Below, in pieces: positions 24,631 through 32,444 of a DNA stretch of 37,488 nucleotides. A program made the position numbers and the translations under genes. The stretch spans positions 1 to 37,488 of the forward strand of contig JAZQDV010000003.1 in assembly GCA_045546975.1 (NCBI GenBank), in the 5' to 3' direction. The notes under the pieces are model-generated. The model was not told the DNA's origin. It saw nothing but the letters and a program-made list of their open reading frames with translations, and did not search any database. The stretch's first letter is position 1. Every line of letters starts with the position of its first letter. The DNA is from SIG480 sp045546975. Lineage in GTDB: Bacteria; Bacillota; Clostridia; Oscillospirales; JAAYXM01.

Positions 24631-25242
24631 ATGGAAAATACCGCACACAACGTATTATATATAAGCGGCGAAGTAACAAGCCGTGTCGAATTCTCACACG
24701 AATCCCACGGATGTGATTTTTACACATTCAAGCTCGCTTCCCGGCGACTTTCAGGTACATACGATGAAATCAACATTCTTGCAAACCGCGCCATCATCGA
24801 AGGAATCGGTCTCTCTACGGGAAGCTTTATCTTCGCAAACTGCTCTCTACGGTCATTCAACAAAAGAACGGAAACAGGAAACAAGCTTATTATCTCGGCG
24901 TTTGCAAAGGAGCTTTTGCCCGCTCCTCCAGACACCTACAGAAACGAGCTTACACTTTGTGGTGCCGTATGCAAACCACCCGTTTACAGAAAAACACCGC
25001 TTGGGCGCGAGATATGTGACATAATGCTTGCAACAAACCGAAGCTACGGGCGGTCCGATTATCTGCCTATTGTTGTCTGGGGCAAAAACGCAAGAATGGC
25101 GTCAGGGCTTAATGTCGGCGATAGCATAACCGTTCTCGGCAGAATACAGAGCCGCGAATACACAAAGCTTATCGACGGCGTGTCGCAGATAAAAACGACC
25201 TTTGAAGTATCTGCGTCATCTATTGAATTTGCGCAAAATTGA
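24631..25242 (+). CDS. Single-stranded DNA-binding protein with two OB folds
   Basis: A 203-residue protein with two SSB-like OB domains in tandem (about 5-95 and 105-200). Both have the GxVxxxP/GEVTSR start and the second has DYLPIVVWGKNARMASGLNVGDSITVLGRIQSREY, a classic SSB core. It lacks the acidic DDDIPF-type C-terminal tail of replicative SSB, so it may be an accessory or membrane-growth-related paralogue seen in Clostridia. The ATG at 24631 fits the GAGG site; a GTG three codons upstream is too close to it. It is one of only three plus-strand genes here. Confidence 0.8.
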   Translation: MENTAHNVLYISGEVTSRVEFSHESHGCDFYTFKLASRRLSGTYDEINILANRAIIEGIGLSTGSFIFANCSLRSFNKRTETGNKLIISAFAKELLPAPPDTYRNELTLCGAVCKPPVYRKTPLGREICDIMLATNRSYGRSDYLPIVVWGKNARMASGLNVGDSITVLGRIQSREYTKLIDGVSQIKTTFEVSASSIEFAQN

Positions 25243-25247
25243 AAATA

Positions 25248-25280
25248 AAGAAGACTAAGGCCGGGGGCCTTAGTCTTCTT
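25248..25280. terminator. Bidirectional terminator between SSB and the SSS symporter
   Basis: A perfect 15-bp stem (25248-25262 with 25266-25280) and GGG loop, followed by T7 on the plus strand. It lies between two convergent genes. The minus-strand side has an A/T mix (TTTATTTTC), so it probably ends both. Confidence 0.95.
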
Positions 25281-25293
25281 TTTTTATAAAGTA

Positions 25294-26820
25294 TTATTCT
25301 TCAGAATAGCAACTAAAGATTTCTTCGACTCTTTCACTGTCCTTATTCTTTGTAAATGCACTGACCAAAGGAACAATAACCATGGAAACTGCCATTGCGG
25401 CAACACCCATCTCAGGTGATTTTGCAGCAGCTGCAGAAAATCCTGAATTGAGGCTTATAACAAGCGTTGAAATACCCACAACCAAAAGTCCCGAAATGAT
25501 ACCTGAGTATGCACCGATTTTTGTAATCTTCTTTGAGAAAATACCCCAGATGTAAGGTCCGATGAAGCAACCGGAAACAATTCCCCAGGAGAAAGACATA
25601 AGGCTTACAATAATCGGGATATTCTGTGTTGCAAAGATAAAGGAACAAGCAACGAACACAAGGCAGAGAATTCTCGTAAGAAGCATCTGTGTTTCCGGCT
25701 TTGTGTCCTTCTTTCTTACAGCAGGGACAAGGTCGACTGCAACTGCCGATGCGGAGGTCAGAACTACTGCTTGAAGTGTTGACATTGACGCCGAGAGAAG
25801 AAGAATCATAATTACTGCGAGGAGAATAATTCCAAGAGTTCCGCCACTTAAAACTTTCATAAGAACGGCAGGGATAACTGAGTCAATTCCGCCCTCCGGA
25901 AGAACGCCGCCGAGAATAAGACGTGATGTTGAACCGATGAGGTAAGCACCGCAACCGATAACAACACAGAAGATTGTGGAGATGATCGTTCCGCGCTTGA
26001 TTGCCGCTGTATCCTTGATCGCATAGAACTTACCGATCATCTGCGGAAGTCCCCATGTACCGAAGCTTGTGAGCATAATATTGAAGCAGAGGAACTTAAA
26101 CGAAGAACCGCCGAAAATATTTGTGAGCTGTGCTCCGTCACCCGGAATCGCTGCAAGGTTTGTAACAAGTCCCGAAAGTCCGCCGACTGCATCATGTCGG
26201 AGAACTGCAACAACCAGACAAACAACACCTACAATCATGATAACGCCTTGAACAAGGTCGGTGTAGGCTGTGGCAATGTATCCGCCTGCCACAAGGTAAA
26301 CCGCCGTAAGGCAAGCCATAATAAGCATCCACACCCAGGTTTCAACACCGGGGAATACTGCGCTGAACAAAGCACCGAGACCCTTGTAAACTGCCGCAGA
26401 ATACGGAACAAGGAACACAAAGATAATAACCGCCGCCAAAACCTTCATTCCCTTTGATGCATATCTCTTTTCAAAGTAATCTGGCATTGTTCTTGCCTGA
26501 AGCTTCTTTGTCATCTTTCTTGTTCTGTTTGCAAACAAGAGCCACGAAAGCAAACAACCTAAAACAGCATTGCCAATACCGATCCAAATGCTTCCGATAC
26601 CGATGTTCCAGCCGTGCTGACCCGCGTAACCAACAAAAACAACTGCCGAGAAATATGTAGTACCGTAAGCAAAGGCAGTAGCCCAGGCTCCGATATTTCT
26701 TCCGCCAATCAAGAATCCGTCAAGTGTTTTTGACTTGCCGTAACTGATACAACCGATAAGTGCCATTGCAGCTGCATATATGCAAAGGGCAACAATCGTG
26801 TAAAGCTGTGCGTTTGTCAT
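25294..26820 (-). CDS. Sodium:solute symporter (SSS family)
   Basis: A 508-residue membrane protein with about 13 hydrophobic segments, of the family that includes PutP (proline) and PanF (pantothenate). Recognisable are the N-terminal SKTLDGFLIGGRNIGAWATAFAYGTTYFSAV block (Na+-site helix 1) and the RTMPDYFEKRY loop. The substrate cannot be read from sequence. The ATG at 26820 has GGGGGA upstream; the open frame to 26886 extends through the promoter. It diverges from a LysR gene, the likely regulator. Confidence 0.88.
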   Translation of the reverse strand: MTNAQLYTIVALCIYAAAMALIGCISYGKSKTLDGFLIGGRNIGAWATAFAYGTTYFSAVVFVGYAGQHGWNIGIGSIWIGIGNAVLGCLLSWLLFANRTRKMTKKLQARTMPDYFEKRYASKGMKVLAAVIIFVFLVPYSAAVYKGLGALFSAVFPGVETWVWMLIMACLTAVYLVAGGYIATAYTDLVQGVIMIVGVVCLVVAVLRHDAVGGLSGLVTNLAAIPGDGAQLTNIFGGSSFKFLCFNIMLTSFGTWGLPQMIGKFYAIKDTAAIKRGTIISTIFCVVIGCGAYLIGSTSRLILGGVLPEGGIDSVIPAVLMKVLSGGTLGIILLAVIMILLLSASMSTLQAVVLTSASAVAVDLVPAVRKKDTKPETQMLLTRILCLVFVACSFIFATQNIPIIVSLMSFSWGIVSGCFIGPYIWGIFSKKITKIGAYSGIISGLLVVGISTLVISLNSGFSAAAAKSPEMGVAAMAVSMVIVPLVSAFTKNKDSERVEEIFSCYSEE

Positions 26821-26838
26821 TTGAAATTCCCCCAAGTC

Positions 26839-26867
26839 TTGCTTTTTTCTGTGATATAGTATATAAT
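26839..26867 (+). promoter_or_regulatory. Promoter of the LysR-type regulator
   Basis: TTGCTT (26839-26844) and TATAAT (26862-26867) with a 17-bp spacer on the plus strand. Because the two -10 boxes overlap by two bases, RNA polymerase cannot occupy both promoters together. Confidence 0.75.
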
Positions 26868-26886
26868 GCTTCCTAAGATTAGTCAA
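26858..26886 (-). promoter_or_regulatory. Promoter of the SSS symporter
   Basis: TTGACT (26881-26886) and TATACT (26858-26863) spaced by 17 bp on the minus strand. Its -10 overlaps the -10 of the divergent LysR promoter. Confidence 0.8.
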
Positions 26887-26907
26887 ACGAATGGTTTTGA
26901 TGTTTAC

Positions 26908-26924
26908 TATCGAAAATTTCGATA
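26908..26924. promoter_or_regulatory. Perfect inverted repeat, candidate LysR operator
   Basis: TATCGAAA and TTTCGATA flank a single central A. It contains the T-N11-A pattern of LysR-type sites. It lies between the LysR transcription start and its ATG, and upstream of the symporter -35, so one site could repress lysR and affect the symporter. A looser repeat (TCAAAC...GTTTTGA) lies at 26883-26900. Confidence 0.65.
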
Positions 26925-26937
26925 CCGGAGGGACGTA

Positions 26938-27828
26938 ATGGAATTACGGAATTTAATCACTTTTATCAATGTAGCAGAGCTTGGTAGCTTCACCAAAGCC
27001 GCAGAGCAGCTTGGATACTCTCAATCAACAATATCTTTTCAGATAAAGCAGCTTGAAGATGAGCTCGGCTGTCTTCTGTTTGAAAGGATAAATCATACCA
27101 TAACACTGACAGAACGCGGGCGCGAGCTTGTTTCATACGCTCATCAGGTTCGCACGCTTACGGACGAATTCAAAGAGAGTTTTGAGGAAGAAAAAGAATA
27201 TAGCGGGCACATTCATATTGTAACCCCCGATTCCGTATGTGATGAAATGATTAACAGAAGCTATATGGATTTTCATAACAGATATCCTTCTATTTCCGTT
27301 AAATTTACTACTGCCGATACTTCTGTCATGTTTGATATGCTCGACCATAACGAAGCGGACATCATTATTACACTCGACAGCCATTCATACCATAAGGACT
27401 ATGTTATCGCAAAGGAGCAACCCCTTTCGACTCACTTTGTAGCAAATGCAAAGTCGAAATTTGCCGGAGCGAAAAACTTATCAATTCACGACATTATAAA
27501 CGAGCCTTTTATTCTGACCGAATACGGCCAAGGTTACAGAAGGGTCTTTGATAAAGAGCTTGCAAAAAAATCATTGGAGATAACTCCCATACTTGAAATC
27601 GGCAGAACAGATATGATTACTTCCCTCATAGCTCAGGGTGATATGATTTCTTTTCTCCCTGATTTTGTCACCTGTGATATGGTTAAATCCGGAGATTTGT
27701 GTTACCTCGATATATGCGATATGAATATAGACATCTGGAAACAGCTCATTTATCACAAAAACAAATGGATGTCAAAAAGCTTGAAAGCCTTTGTTGACTA
27801 CATAAAAGAAACCGAATTTTCAAACTGA
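26938..27828 (+). CDS. LysR family transcriptional regulator
   Basis: A 296-residue regulator. The N-terminal winged helix-turn-helix (about 1-60) has the typical MELRNLITFINVAELGSFTKA start and SQSTISFQIKQLEDELG recognition helix. The C-terminal periplasmic-binding-fold effector domain covers about 90-295. The start follows GGAGGGA; 24 extra in-frame codons upstream contain the palindrome and are not coding. Divergence from the SSS symporter suggests it controls uptake of that symporter's substrate, which would then be its co-inducer. Confidence 0.92.
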   Translation: MELRNLITFINVAELGSFTKAAEQLGYSQSTISFQIKQLEDELGCLLFERINHTITLTERGRELVSYAHQVRTLTDEFKESFEEEKEYSGHIHIVTPDSVCDEMINRSYMDFHNRYPSISVKFTTADTSVMFDMLDHNEADIIITLDSHSYHKDYVIAKEQPLSTHFVANAKSKFAGAKNLSIHDIINEPFILTEYGQGYRRVFDKELAKKSLEITPILEIGRTDMITSLIAQGDMISFLPDFVTCDMVKSGDLCYLDICDMNIDIWKQLIYHKNKWMSKSLKAFVDYIKETEFSN

Positions 27829-27850
27829 TTAAGTTTTGTTATACAAGAAA

Positions 27851-27888
27851 AAAGCGAGCTTTGGGCGACGCCCTTAGCTCACTTTTTT
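27851..27888. terminator. Bidirectional terminator between lysR and the serine hydrolase
   Basis: GAGCT-TT-GGGC and GCCC-TT-AGCTC (27856-27880) form a stem with a two-base internal mismatch, followed by ACTTTTTTTG on the plus strand. A-runs on the left serve the minus-strand gene. Confidence 0.85.
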
Positions 27889-27896
27889 TGCATTTC

Positions 27897-29090
27897 TTAT
27901 TCACTTAAAAGGCATGTGTATGCAACATTTCTCAGTCTCGGCTGGTAGTAGTGTTCGTGGGGATTTAGCATGTGATGAGAATAGAAGTACGAGAACTGGT
28001 TATCAGGATCGCAGAGGATAGTTCCTCCGGCTGCTCCTCCCCATCCAAACTCACCGCTTATACCGTTAAAGCCCGCCTCCGCACGGCTGTAAAGAGTTCT
28101 TACTCCTAGACCGTAGCTATAGCCGATATGGTTTTTGGCAGTTCCGCGAAGAAAGTCAAATCTCAACTTATCGGAAAGCTGATTTGCCCTTATTAAATCT
28201 ACTGTTCCCTTTGAAAGAATCCGCTCTCCCGTATGTGCAAGTCCACCCATTGCAAGAGCATTCGCAAACTTTGCATATTCCGGAACGGATATCGTTATGC
28301 CGGCACCTCCGCTGTCGTACTCACTTCCAAGGTCGTGGCACACAACGTTCTTGCCCGCGTTTACAACTGTACCCTTTCTGCAACCGTTTTGCATCTGAAG
28401 CTTTACTATGTCAGTTTCACTCTTGTCATAGACATAGTCATATTGCTCCGCCATTCTCTGAAATAGATTTTCGTCCCTGTGGTAGTAGATATCACGCACA
28501 CCGAGAGGTGTAAATATATTCTCCTTTACATACTCCGAAAACTTCTTTCCCGAAATCACTTCTATGAAAGCACCGAGCACATCGTGGGCACGGCTGTATT
28601 TCCAAGCAGTGCCCGGCTCAAAAAGAAGTGGCTCGCGCGCAATGGCACGTGCAACCTCAACAGTCGGCATTCTACCGTTCGTTTCCTTTTGGAGTTTTTT
28701 AAGTTCCGGGCTTTCCATATCGTATGTAAACCCTGCGGTATGCGTGAAGAGATTGCGGAAAGTTATAGGGTTTTCTGCCTTTTTTATGCTTCCGTCTGCA
28801 TTTTTGACATACATCTCTGCAAACTCCGGCATATACTCGGAAATCGGGTCATCAAGAAGGAAAAAGCCTCTTTCATAAAGCTGCAATGCCGCTGTGATGG
28901 TAGTAAGCTTTGAGCATGAATAGATATTAAAAAGCTTATCATCTGTCATCGGGGTTTTGTTTTCAAGGTCCGAATATCCGGACGCATATCTGAAAACCTC
29001 TTCACCCTTGTGATAAACAGAAATTACATTACCCGGGATTATCCAGTCGGTAAGCCTGTCCATAAACTGAGAGAGTTTTGTGAAATCCAT
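27897..29090 (-). CDS. Class-C-beta-lactamase-like serine hydrolase, copy 1
   Basis: A 397-residue protein of the S12/beta-lactamase-like esterase family. The nucleophile motif SCSK (Ser58, Lys61) and Tyr165 in YSRAHDVLG are present. The third motif is GWGG (349-352), as in EstB-type esterases, instead of KTG. There is no signal peptide, so it should act in the cytoplasm on esters, amides or D-amino-acid peptides. A GGGGAG site precedes the ATG. It is clearly paralogous to the gene at 30882-31985, and the two flank the AgcS symporter. Confidence 0.85.
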   Translation of the reverse strand: MDFTKLSQFMDRLTDWIIPGNVISVYHKGEEVFRYASGYSDLENKTPMTDDKLFNIYSCSKLTTITAALQLYERGFFLLDDPISEYMPEFAEMYVKNADGSIKKAENPITFRNLFTHTAGFTYDMESPELKKLQKETNGRMPTVEVARAIAREPLLFEPGTAWKYSRAHDVLGAFIEVISGKKFSEYVKENIFTPLGVRDIYYHRDENLFQRMAEQYDYVYDKSETDIVKLQMQNGCRKGTVVNAGKNVVCHDLGSEYDSGGAGITISVPEYAKFANALAMGGLAHTGERILSKGTVDLIRANQLSDKLRFDFLRGTAKNHIGYSYGLGVRTLYSRAEAGFNGISGEFGWGGAAGGTILCDPDNQFSYFYSHHMLNPHEHYYQPRLRNVAYTCLLSE

Positions 29091-29114
29091 GAGTTTTCTC
29101 CCCTTTCTCTCTCC

Positions 29115-29143
29115 ATTGTACTAAACCGTCAAGAAAAATGCAA
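29115..29143 (-). promoter_or_regulatory. Promoter of serine hydrolase copy 1
   Basis: TTGCAT (29138-29143) and TACAAT (29115-29120) with a 17-bp spacer on the minus strand, directly after the agcS terminator. Confidence 0.7.
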
Positions 29144-29149
29144 TATTAA

Positions 29150-29179
29150 GGGCGGCACTTTTCTTAAAAAGTGCCGCCC
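29150..29179 (-). terminator. Terminator of the AgcS symporter gene
   Basis: A perfect 13-bp stem, GGGCGGCACTTTT with its complement, and a 4-base loop. The tail is AT-rich (TTAATATTGC) rather than a pure U-tract. It lies 7 bp past the stop codon. Confidence 0.8.
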
Positions 29180-29186
29180 GATATTC

Positions 29187-30596
29187 TTATTTGTTTTGTG
29201 CTGATTTTTTCACGATTTTTGCGAGTGCCCAGAGTGCGATTACGTTGGGAAGAACCATGAACTGATTGAATGTGTCCTGCGTGAGCCATACAAGTTCGTT
29301 CTCCTGTACAAGTGTGCCGAGGAAAACGAAAACTACGGCAAGTACCGAATAAACAATCTTAGACTTTTTCCCGAAGAGATATTTGAAATTTATCTCTCCA
29401 AAGAGATTCCAACTGATGATCGTTGTAAACGCAAAGAACATAAGACAAACTGCAACGTATGCATTTCCAAGCCATTCTCCGAACACACTGCCAAATGCCA
29501 TCTGTGCAACATTTGTTTTATTGATTCCGGCATCCGCAATCATTGCCGCATAAGATGCACCGTCAGCTCCTGCAAGAGGGCCTCCCGTTGTATAGGTGCA
29601 GGTTATAACCACAAGAGCCGTCATTGTAAGTACGACAAATGTATCGATAAACACACCAATCATCGCAACAACACCCTGGTCGTGCGGCTTTTCCACATTT
29701 GCCATTGCGTGTGCATGCGGAGCTGAGCCCATACCTGCCTCGTTCGAGAAAAGACCGCGCTTTGCACCCTGGCTTATGGCCGTTTTAAGCGCATACCCGA
29801 TTCCGCCGCCGATAAGAGCTTGCGGCTGGAAAGCGTACTTGAAAATCATAGCAAAAGTCTCAGGGATTCTTGTAATATTGACCGCGATAACCACAAGGCT
29901 TCCCACAAGGTAGAGAACTGCCATAATCGGAACAATTTTCTCAGCAGTTGCAGCAACTCTCTGCGCACCGCCGATAACAATAAACGCAAGCACCGTAGCA
30001 ATAACAATACCGGTCACCCAGGTTGGAACGCCAAACGCCGTGTTTATTGTTGCACCAATTGAGTTTGACTGAACCATACCGCCAATAAAGCCGAGAGAAA
30101 TTATAATTGCGACAGCGAAAAAGCCTGCAAGGAAGTTTCCGAATTTTCCCGTAAATGCACGCTTTATGTAGTAAATCGGACCACCGTGAACGGTTCCGTC
30201 TTCATCTACTTCTCTCGTCTCCTGGGCAAGCACTGCCTCAGCATAGATCGTTGCCATACCGAGGAAAGCGATAACCCACATCCAGAAGATAGCGCCGGGA
30301 CCGCCCATGAGGATTGCGCCTGACGCTCCGACGATATTTCCCGTTCCCACCTGTCCTGCAATTGCAGTTGCTAGCGCCTGGAAGGAGCTCATACCACTCG
30401 ACTGCTTTCCGCCAAAGAGCTTGACGCTTCCAAAAACCTTCTTCATTCCCTCGCCAAAGCAACGCACCTGCACAAAGCGCGTCTTGAATGTGAAATAAAG
30501 GCCGATTGCAACAAGCAGAACGATGAGCACATAGTCTGCCATATATGTGTTTATCACACCCATAACATCGAGTAAGACCTGTTCGATTTTTGCCAT
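29187..30596 (-). CDS. Sodium:alanine/glycine symporter (AGCS family)
   Basis: A 469-residue membrane protein with about 11 segments. It has the AGCS hallmark region ATAIAGQVGTGNIVGASGAI (about 72-91) and GGPIYYIKRAF. Members carry alanine, glycine or D-alanine with Na+. A glycine riboswitch sits in its leader, so glycine is a probable substrate or at least the signal. AGGAGG lies 7 bp before the ATG. Confidence 0.92.
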   Translation of the reverse strand: MAKIEQVLLDVMGVINTYMADYVLIVLLVAIGLYFTFKTRFVQVRCFGEGMKKVFGSVKLFGGKQSSGMSSFQALATAIAGQVGTGNIVGASGAILMGGPGAIFWMWVIAFLGMATIYAEAVLAQETREVDEDGTVHGGPIYYIKRAFTGKFGNFLAGFFAVAIIISLGFIGGMVQSNSIGATINTAFGVPTWVTGIVIATVLAFIVIGGAQRVAATAEKIVPIMAVLYLVGSLVVIAVNITRIPETFAMIFKYAFQPQALIGGGIGYALKTAISQGAKRGLFSNEAGMGSAPHAHAMANVEKPHDQGVVAMIGVFIDTFVVLTMTALVVITCTYTTGGPLAGADGASYAAMIADAGINKTNVAQMAFGSVFGEWLGNAYVAVCLMFFAFTTIISWNLFGEINFKYLFGKKSKIVYSVLAVVFVFLGTLVQENELVWLTQDTFNQFMVLPNVIALWALAKIVKKSAQNK

Positions 30597-30610
30597 TGTA
30601 AATTCCTCCT

Positions 30611-30640
30611 AAAAATAAAAAATGCCGCATAAATGCAGCA
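30611..30640 (-). terminator. Expression-platform terminator of the glycine riboswitch
   Basis: A 7-bp stem TGCTGCA/TGCGGCA with a TTTA loop is followed by TTTTTTATTTTT on the minus strand, between the aptamer and the gene. The sequence CAGAG occurs both at the end of the aptamer (30679-30683) and just before this hairpin (30641-30645), so the two may compete for the same partner. Confidence 0.8.
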
Positions 30641-30676
30641 CTCTGAAAAAAACACACGCAAAAAACGACATGTGAT

Positions 30677-30765
30677 TTCTCTGTTCTTTTGCCTGAGAGA
30701 TTCAGAGGTTCTCCCTCCTTACACCTTCGGCACCCATTTAAGAGATTCTCCAGAGTTCCCTCCGC
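30677..30765 (-). promoter_or_regulatory. Glycine riboswitch aptamer (single-aptamer type)
   Basis: The minus-strand RNA holds the glycine-aptamer signatures in order: GGAACTCTGGAGA, then GTGCCGAAGG followed by GTGTAAGG, then AATCTCTCAGGCAAAAGAACAGAG. One full aptamer is seen. A short hairpin region upstream (about 30766-30800, with repeated CCGG) may be the remnant of a second, as in singlet forms. Whether glycine turns the gene on or off is not decided by the sequence. Confidence 0.92.
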
Positions 30766-30821
30766 TACCGGTTTCAAAAAAGATTCCGGAAGTTTCACAG
30801 GGTAATATTAAATTCTATGAC

Positions 30822-30850
30822 ATTATAGCACGCAAAAATAAAAAAAGCAA
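30822..30850 (-). promoter_or_regulatory. Promoter of the riboswitch-agcS transcript
   Basis: TTGCTT (30845-30850) and TATAAT (30822-30827) with a 17-bp spacer. The -35 hexamer is the 3' arm of the upstream gene's terminator hairpin, so termination and initiation signals share bases. Confidence 0.75.
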
Positions 30851-30876
30851 GACTTTCATTCAAAATCTTGCTTTTT
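30841..30876. terminator. Terminator of serine hydrolase copy 2
   Basis: AAGCAAGA (30845-30852) pairs with TCTTGCTT (30866-30873). On the minus strand the hairpin is followed by a long T-rich run. It lies 6 bp past the stop of the gene at 30882. Confidence 0.85.
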
Positions 30877-30881
30877 TGTTA

Positions 30882-31985
30882 TTATTTGAGTATTCCTTTA
30901 TAAACAAGGTTTCTGAGATGCGGATGAATCTCACGATACGCCGGGTTACAGTCGCGCATGTGTGTTGTCCAGACAACCGCAATATTATTGTCTGTATCAA
31001 CCATTGAATACGACGCAAGTGCACCGTCCCAGCCGAATTCTCCGACGGGGCCCGGACTACCTGCTTGTTCAGGGTAAATAAGCGTTCTTACACCGAGTCC
31101 GTAACCATATCCGGGTTTCATTACATAAAACTCGTGCACCTCGGATGGTGTAAGCTGATTTTCTTTAATGAGTGCTATTGTCTCAGGCTTGATAATCGAC
31201 ACACCGTTTGCCCCGACCCCGCCGTTTGCAAGTGCATCGGGAAGCTTCATGTATTCGTCGTTTGAGCCAAAAAGTCCACCACCGCCGCTTTCGTATTTCG
31301 TTGAGACATACTGGACAAAGTCAATCTCTGACGGAGTTGACGTGTAGTCGAGGGGATTAAATTTGAATATCGGAGCAAAGCGTGACTTCTGCTCATCATC
31401 AGGAAAAAATCCCATGTCAGAAATCCCAAGCGGCTTTATGATATTTTCATTGAGAATTTCTGAAAACTTCTTACCGGCAGCAACCTCAAGAACTGCACCC
31501 AGAACGTCGTGTGCAAGACTGTAAAACCAGTTGTCCCCCGGCTCAAAGAGAAGCGGAATGTCTGCAATGATGTCCGCAATCTCCCTCGTAGTTGCATTAT
31601 TTTTGCAAGCTTCATGGAATGCGACAGATTTATTGTAGCTCAGTCCTCCTCGCATTGAAAGAAGATGGCGGATTGTAAGCACCTTTCTTGCTGGGACAAC
31701 CGTGCCGTTTTGTAAAAACGTCAAATTCTTATATGCAGGCAGGTACTTATAAACAGGATCATCAAGTCCTATCTCACCCTTCTCGACAAGCTGCATTGTC
31801 GCCGTAACGGTAAACAGCTTCGTCATTGAATACAGCTCATAAAGCGTATTCTTTCCGTGCGGCAGATTCCCCACCGAATGGCGGTAAACAAGCTCGTGCT
31901 TGTGCCTTACGGATAGCTCGCAAATCGGAATTCCGTAAATTTCAGGCAGTGCATCGAGATATTTTGTAAGTTTTTCAAATGACAT
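30882..31985 (-). CDS. Class-C-beta-lactamase-like serine hydrolase, copy 2
   Basis: A 367-residue paralogue of the copy at 27897. The nucleophile motif is SMTK (Ser53, Lys56) and the tyrosine is Tyr155 in YSLAHDVLG. The third motif is GWDG (318-321), so one glycine of the GWGG form is replaced by Asp and substrate preference may differ. The shared stretch LLFEPG...AHDVLGA.LEV..GKKFSE shows common origin. No signal peptide is seen. The ATG at 31985 was chosen because the upstream extension to 32048 runs through the promoter. Confidence 0.82.
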   Translation of the reverse strand: MSFEKLTKYLDALPEIYGIPICELSVRHKHELVYRHSVGNLPHGKNTLYELYSMTKLFTVTATMQLVEKGEIGLDDPVYKYLPAYKNLTFLQNGTVVPARKVLTIRHLLSMRGGLSYNKSVAFHEACKNNATTREIADIIADIPLLFEPGDNWFYSLAHDVLGAVLEVAAGKKFSEILNENIIKPLGISDMGFFPDDEQKSRFAPIFKFNPLDYTSTPSEIDFVQYVSTKYESGGGGLFGSNDEYMKLPDALANGGVGANGVSIIKPETIALIKENQLTPSEVHEFYVMKPGYGYGLGVRTLIYPEQAGSPGPVGEFGWDGALASYSMVDTDNNIAVVWTTHMRDCNPAYREIHPHLRNLVYKGILK

Positions 31986-32019
31986 GGTTACAACACTTCC
32001 TTGGTGTTCTTTTACACAA

Positions 32020-32048
32020 ATGATAGCATACAAAAAAACTAAAATCAA
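32020..32048 (-). promoter_or_regulatory. Promoter of serine hydrolase copy 2
   Basis: TTGATT (32043-32048) and TATCAT (32020-32025) with a 17-bp spacer on the minus strand. Confidence 0.65.
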
Positions 32049-32075
32049 GCCGAAGATGAATCTTCTCAGCTTTAC

Positions 32076-32145
32076 GCCCTTTTCATATTGAAATAAAAAT
32101 AGTATACCCTATTGGGTATACTATTTTTGGTCGGAGTGACAGGGC
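32076..32145 (-). repeat. Direct repeat A1: copied 3' end of tRNA-Pro plus its terminator
   Basis: These 70 bp are identical to 32282-32351. They contain the last 18 bases of tRNA-Pro (through CCA) and the complete downstream terminator hairpin. The rest of the tRNA is missing, so it is a non-functional fragment. Confidence 0.93.
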
Positions 32146-32281
32146 AGCATATTGCTTCGCAATCTGCGCAAGCTCGACGACCGCTCCGCTCAAGCGTCGC
32201 AGTACCCGTCTTCGCCCATCGTTTCTGAAAAACAGTCCACCGGACTGTTTTCTTAACTGAAACGACCTTCTCAAGGTTCGA
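32146..32281. other. 136-bp spacer between the tRNA-Pro 3' repeats
   Basis: No gene is supported. The segment contains a perfect 10-bp hairpin (32229-32238 with 32242-32251) flanked by A and T runs. At its right border a plus-strand GGTTCGAGCCC (32275-32285) is an inverted copy of the tRNA T-arm. A 106-codon frame crossing this segment and the tRNA is spurious. Confidence 0.7.
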
Positions 32282-32351
32282 GCCCTTTTCATATTGAAAT
32301 AAAAATAGTATACCCTATTGGGTATACTATTTTTGGTCGGAGTGACAGGGC
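32282..32351 (-). repeat. Direct repeat A2: 3' end of the intact tRNA-Pro plus terminator
   Basis: Second copy of the 70-bp repeat; offset 206 bp from A1. This copy belongs to the intact tRNA gene. Confidence 0.93.
32296..32333 (-). terminator. Terminator of tRNA-Pro
   Basis: A perfect 15-bp stem made of AAAAATAGTATACCC and its complement, with a 4-base loop, directly after the tRNA 3' end. An identical hairpin lies in repeat A1 at about 32095-32127. Confidence 0.93.
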
Positions 32352-32409
32352 TCGAACCTGCGGCCTGATGGTCCCAAACCACCCGCGCTACCAGCTGCGC
32401 CACACCCCG
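32334..32409 (-). tRNA. tRNA-Pro (anticodon UGG)
   Basis: A 76-base cloverleaf including an encoded CCA. The acceptor stem CGGGGTG pairs with CACTCCG, the anticodon stem GGTGG/CCATC encloses TTTGGGA (anticodon TGG), and the T-loop is GTTCGAGCC. It reads CCN proline codons by wobble. Its 5' part is also found at 32583-32603 and its 3' part at 32128-32145, so the gene is bracketed by fragments of itself. Confidence 0.95.
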
Positions 32410-32444
32410 ATATTCAATTAACTGTTCTCTGTTGCCTGCTTCTT
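32391..32444 (-). repeat. Direct repeat B1: 5' part of the intact tRNA-Pro and its upstream flank
   Basis: These 54 bp match 32583-32636 with about three mismatches, all in the flank. They include the acceptor and D-stem 5' half of the tRNA. Confidence 0.9.

Noticed and set aside
30238..30798. A 186-codon minus-strand frame over the glycine riboswitch and the start of the symporter
   Set aside because: It overlaps the aptamer and the well-supported symporter in another frame; composition is not protein-like.
32083..32403. A 106-codon frame crossing tRNA-Pro and its repeats
   Set aside because: It reads through the tRNA, the terminator and the spacer, and has no ribosome binding site. Its length comes from the duplicated tRNA sequence.
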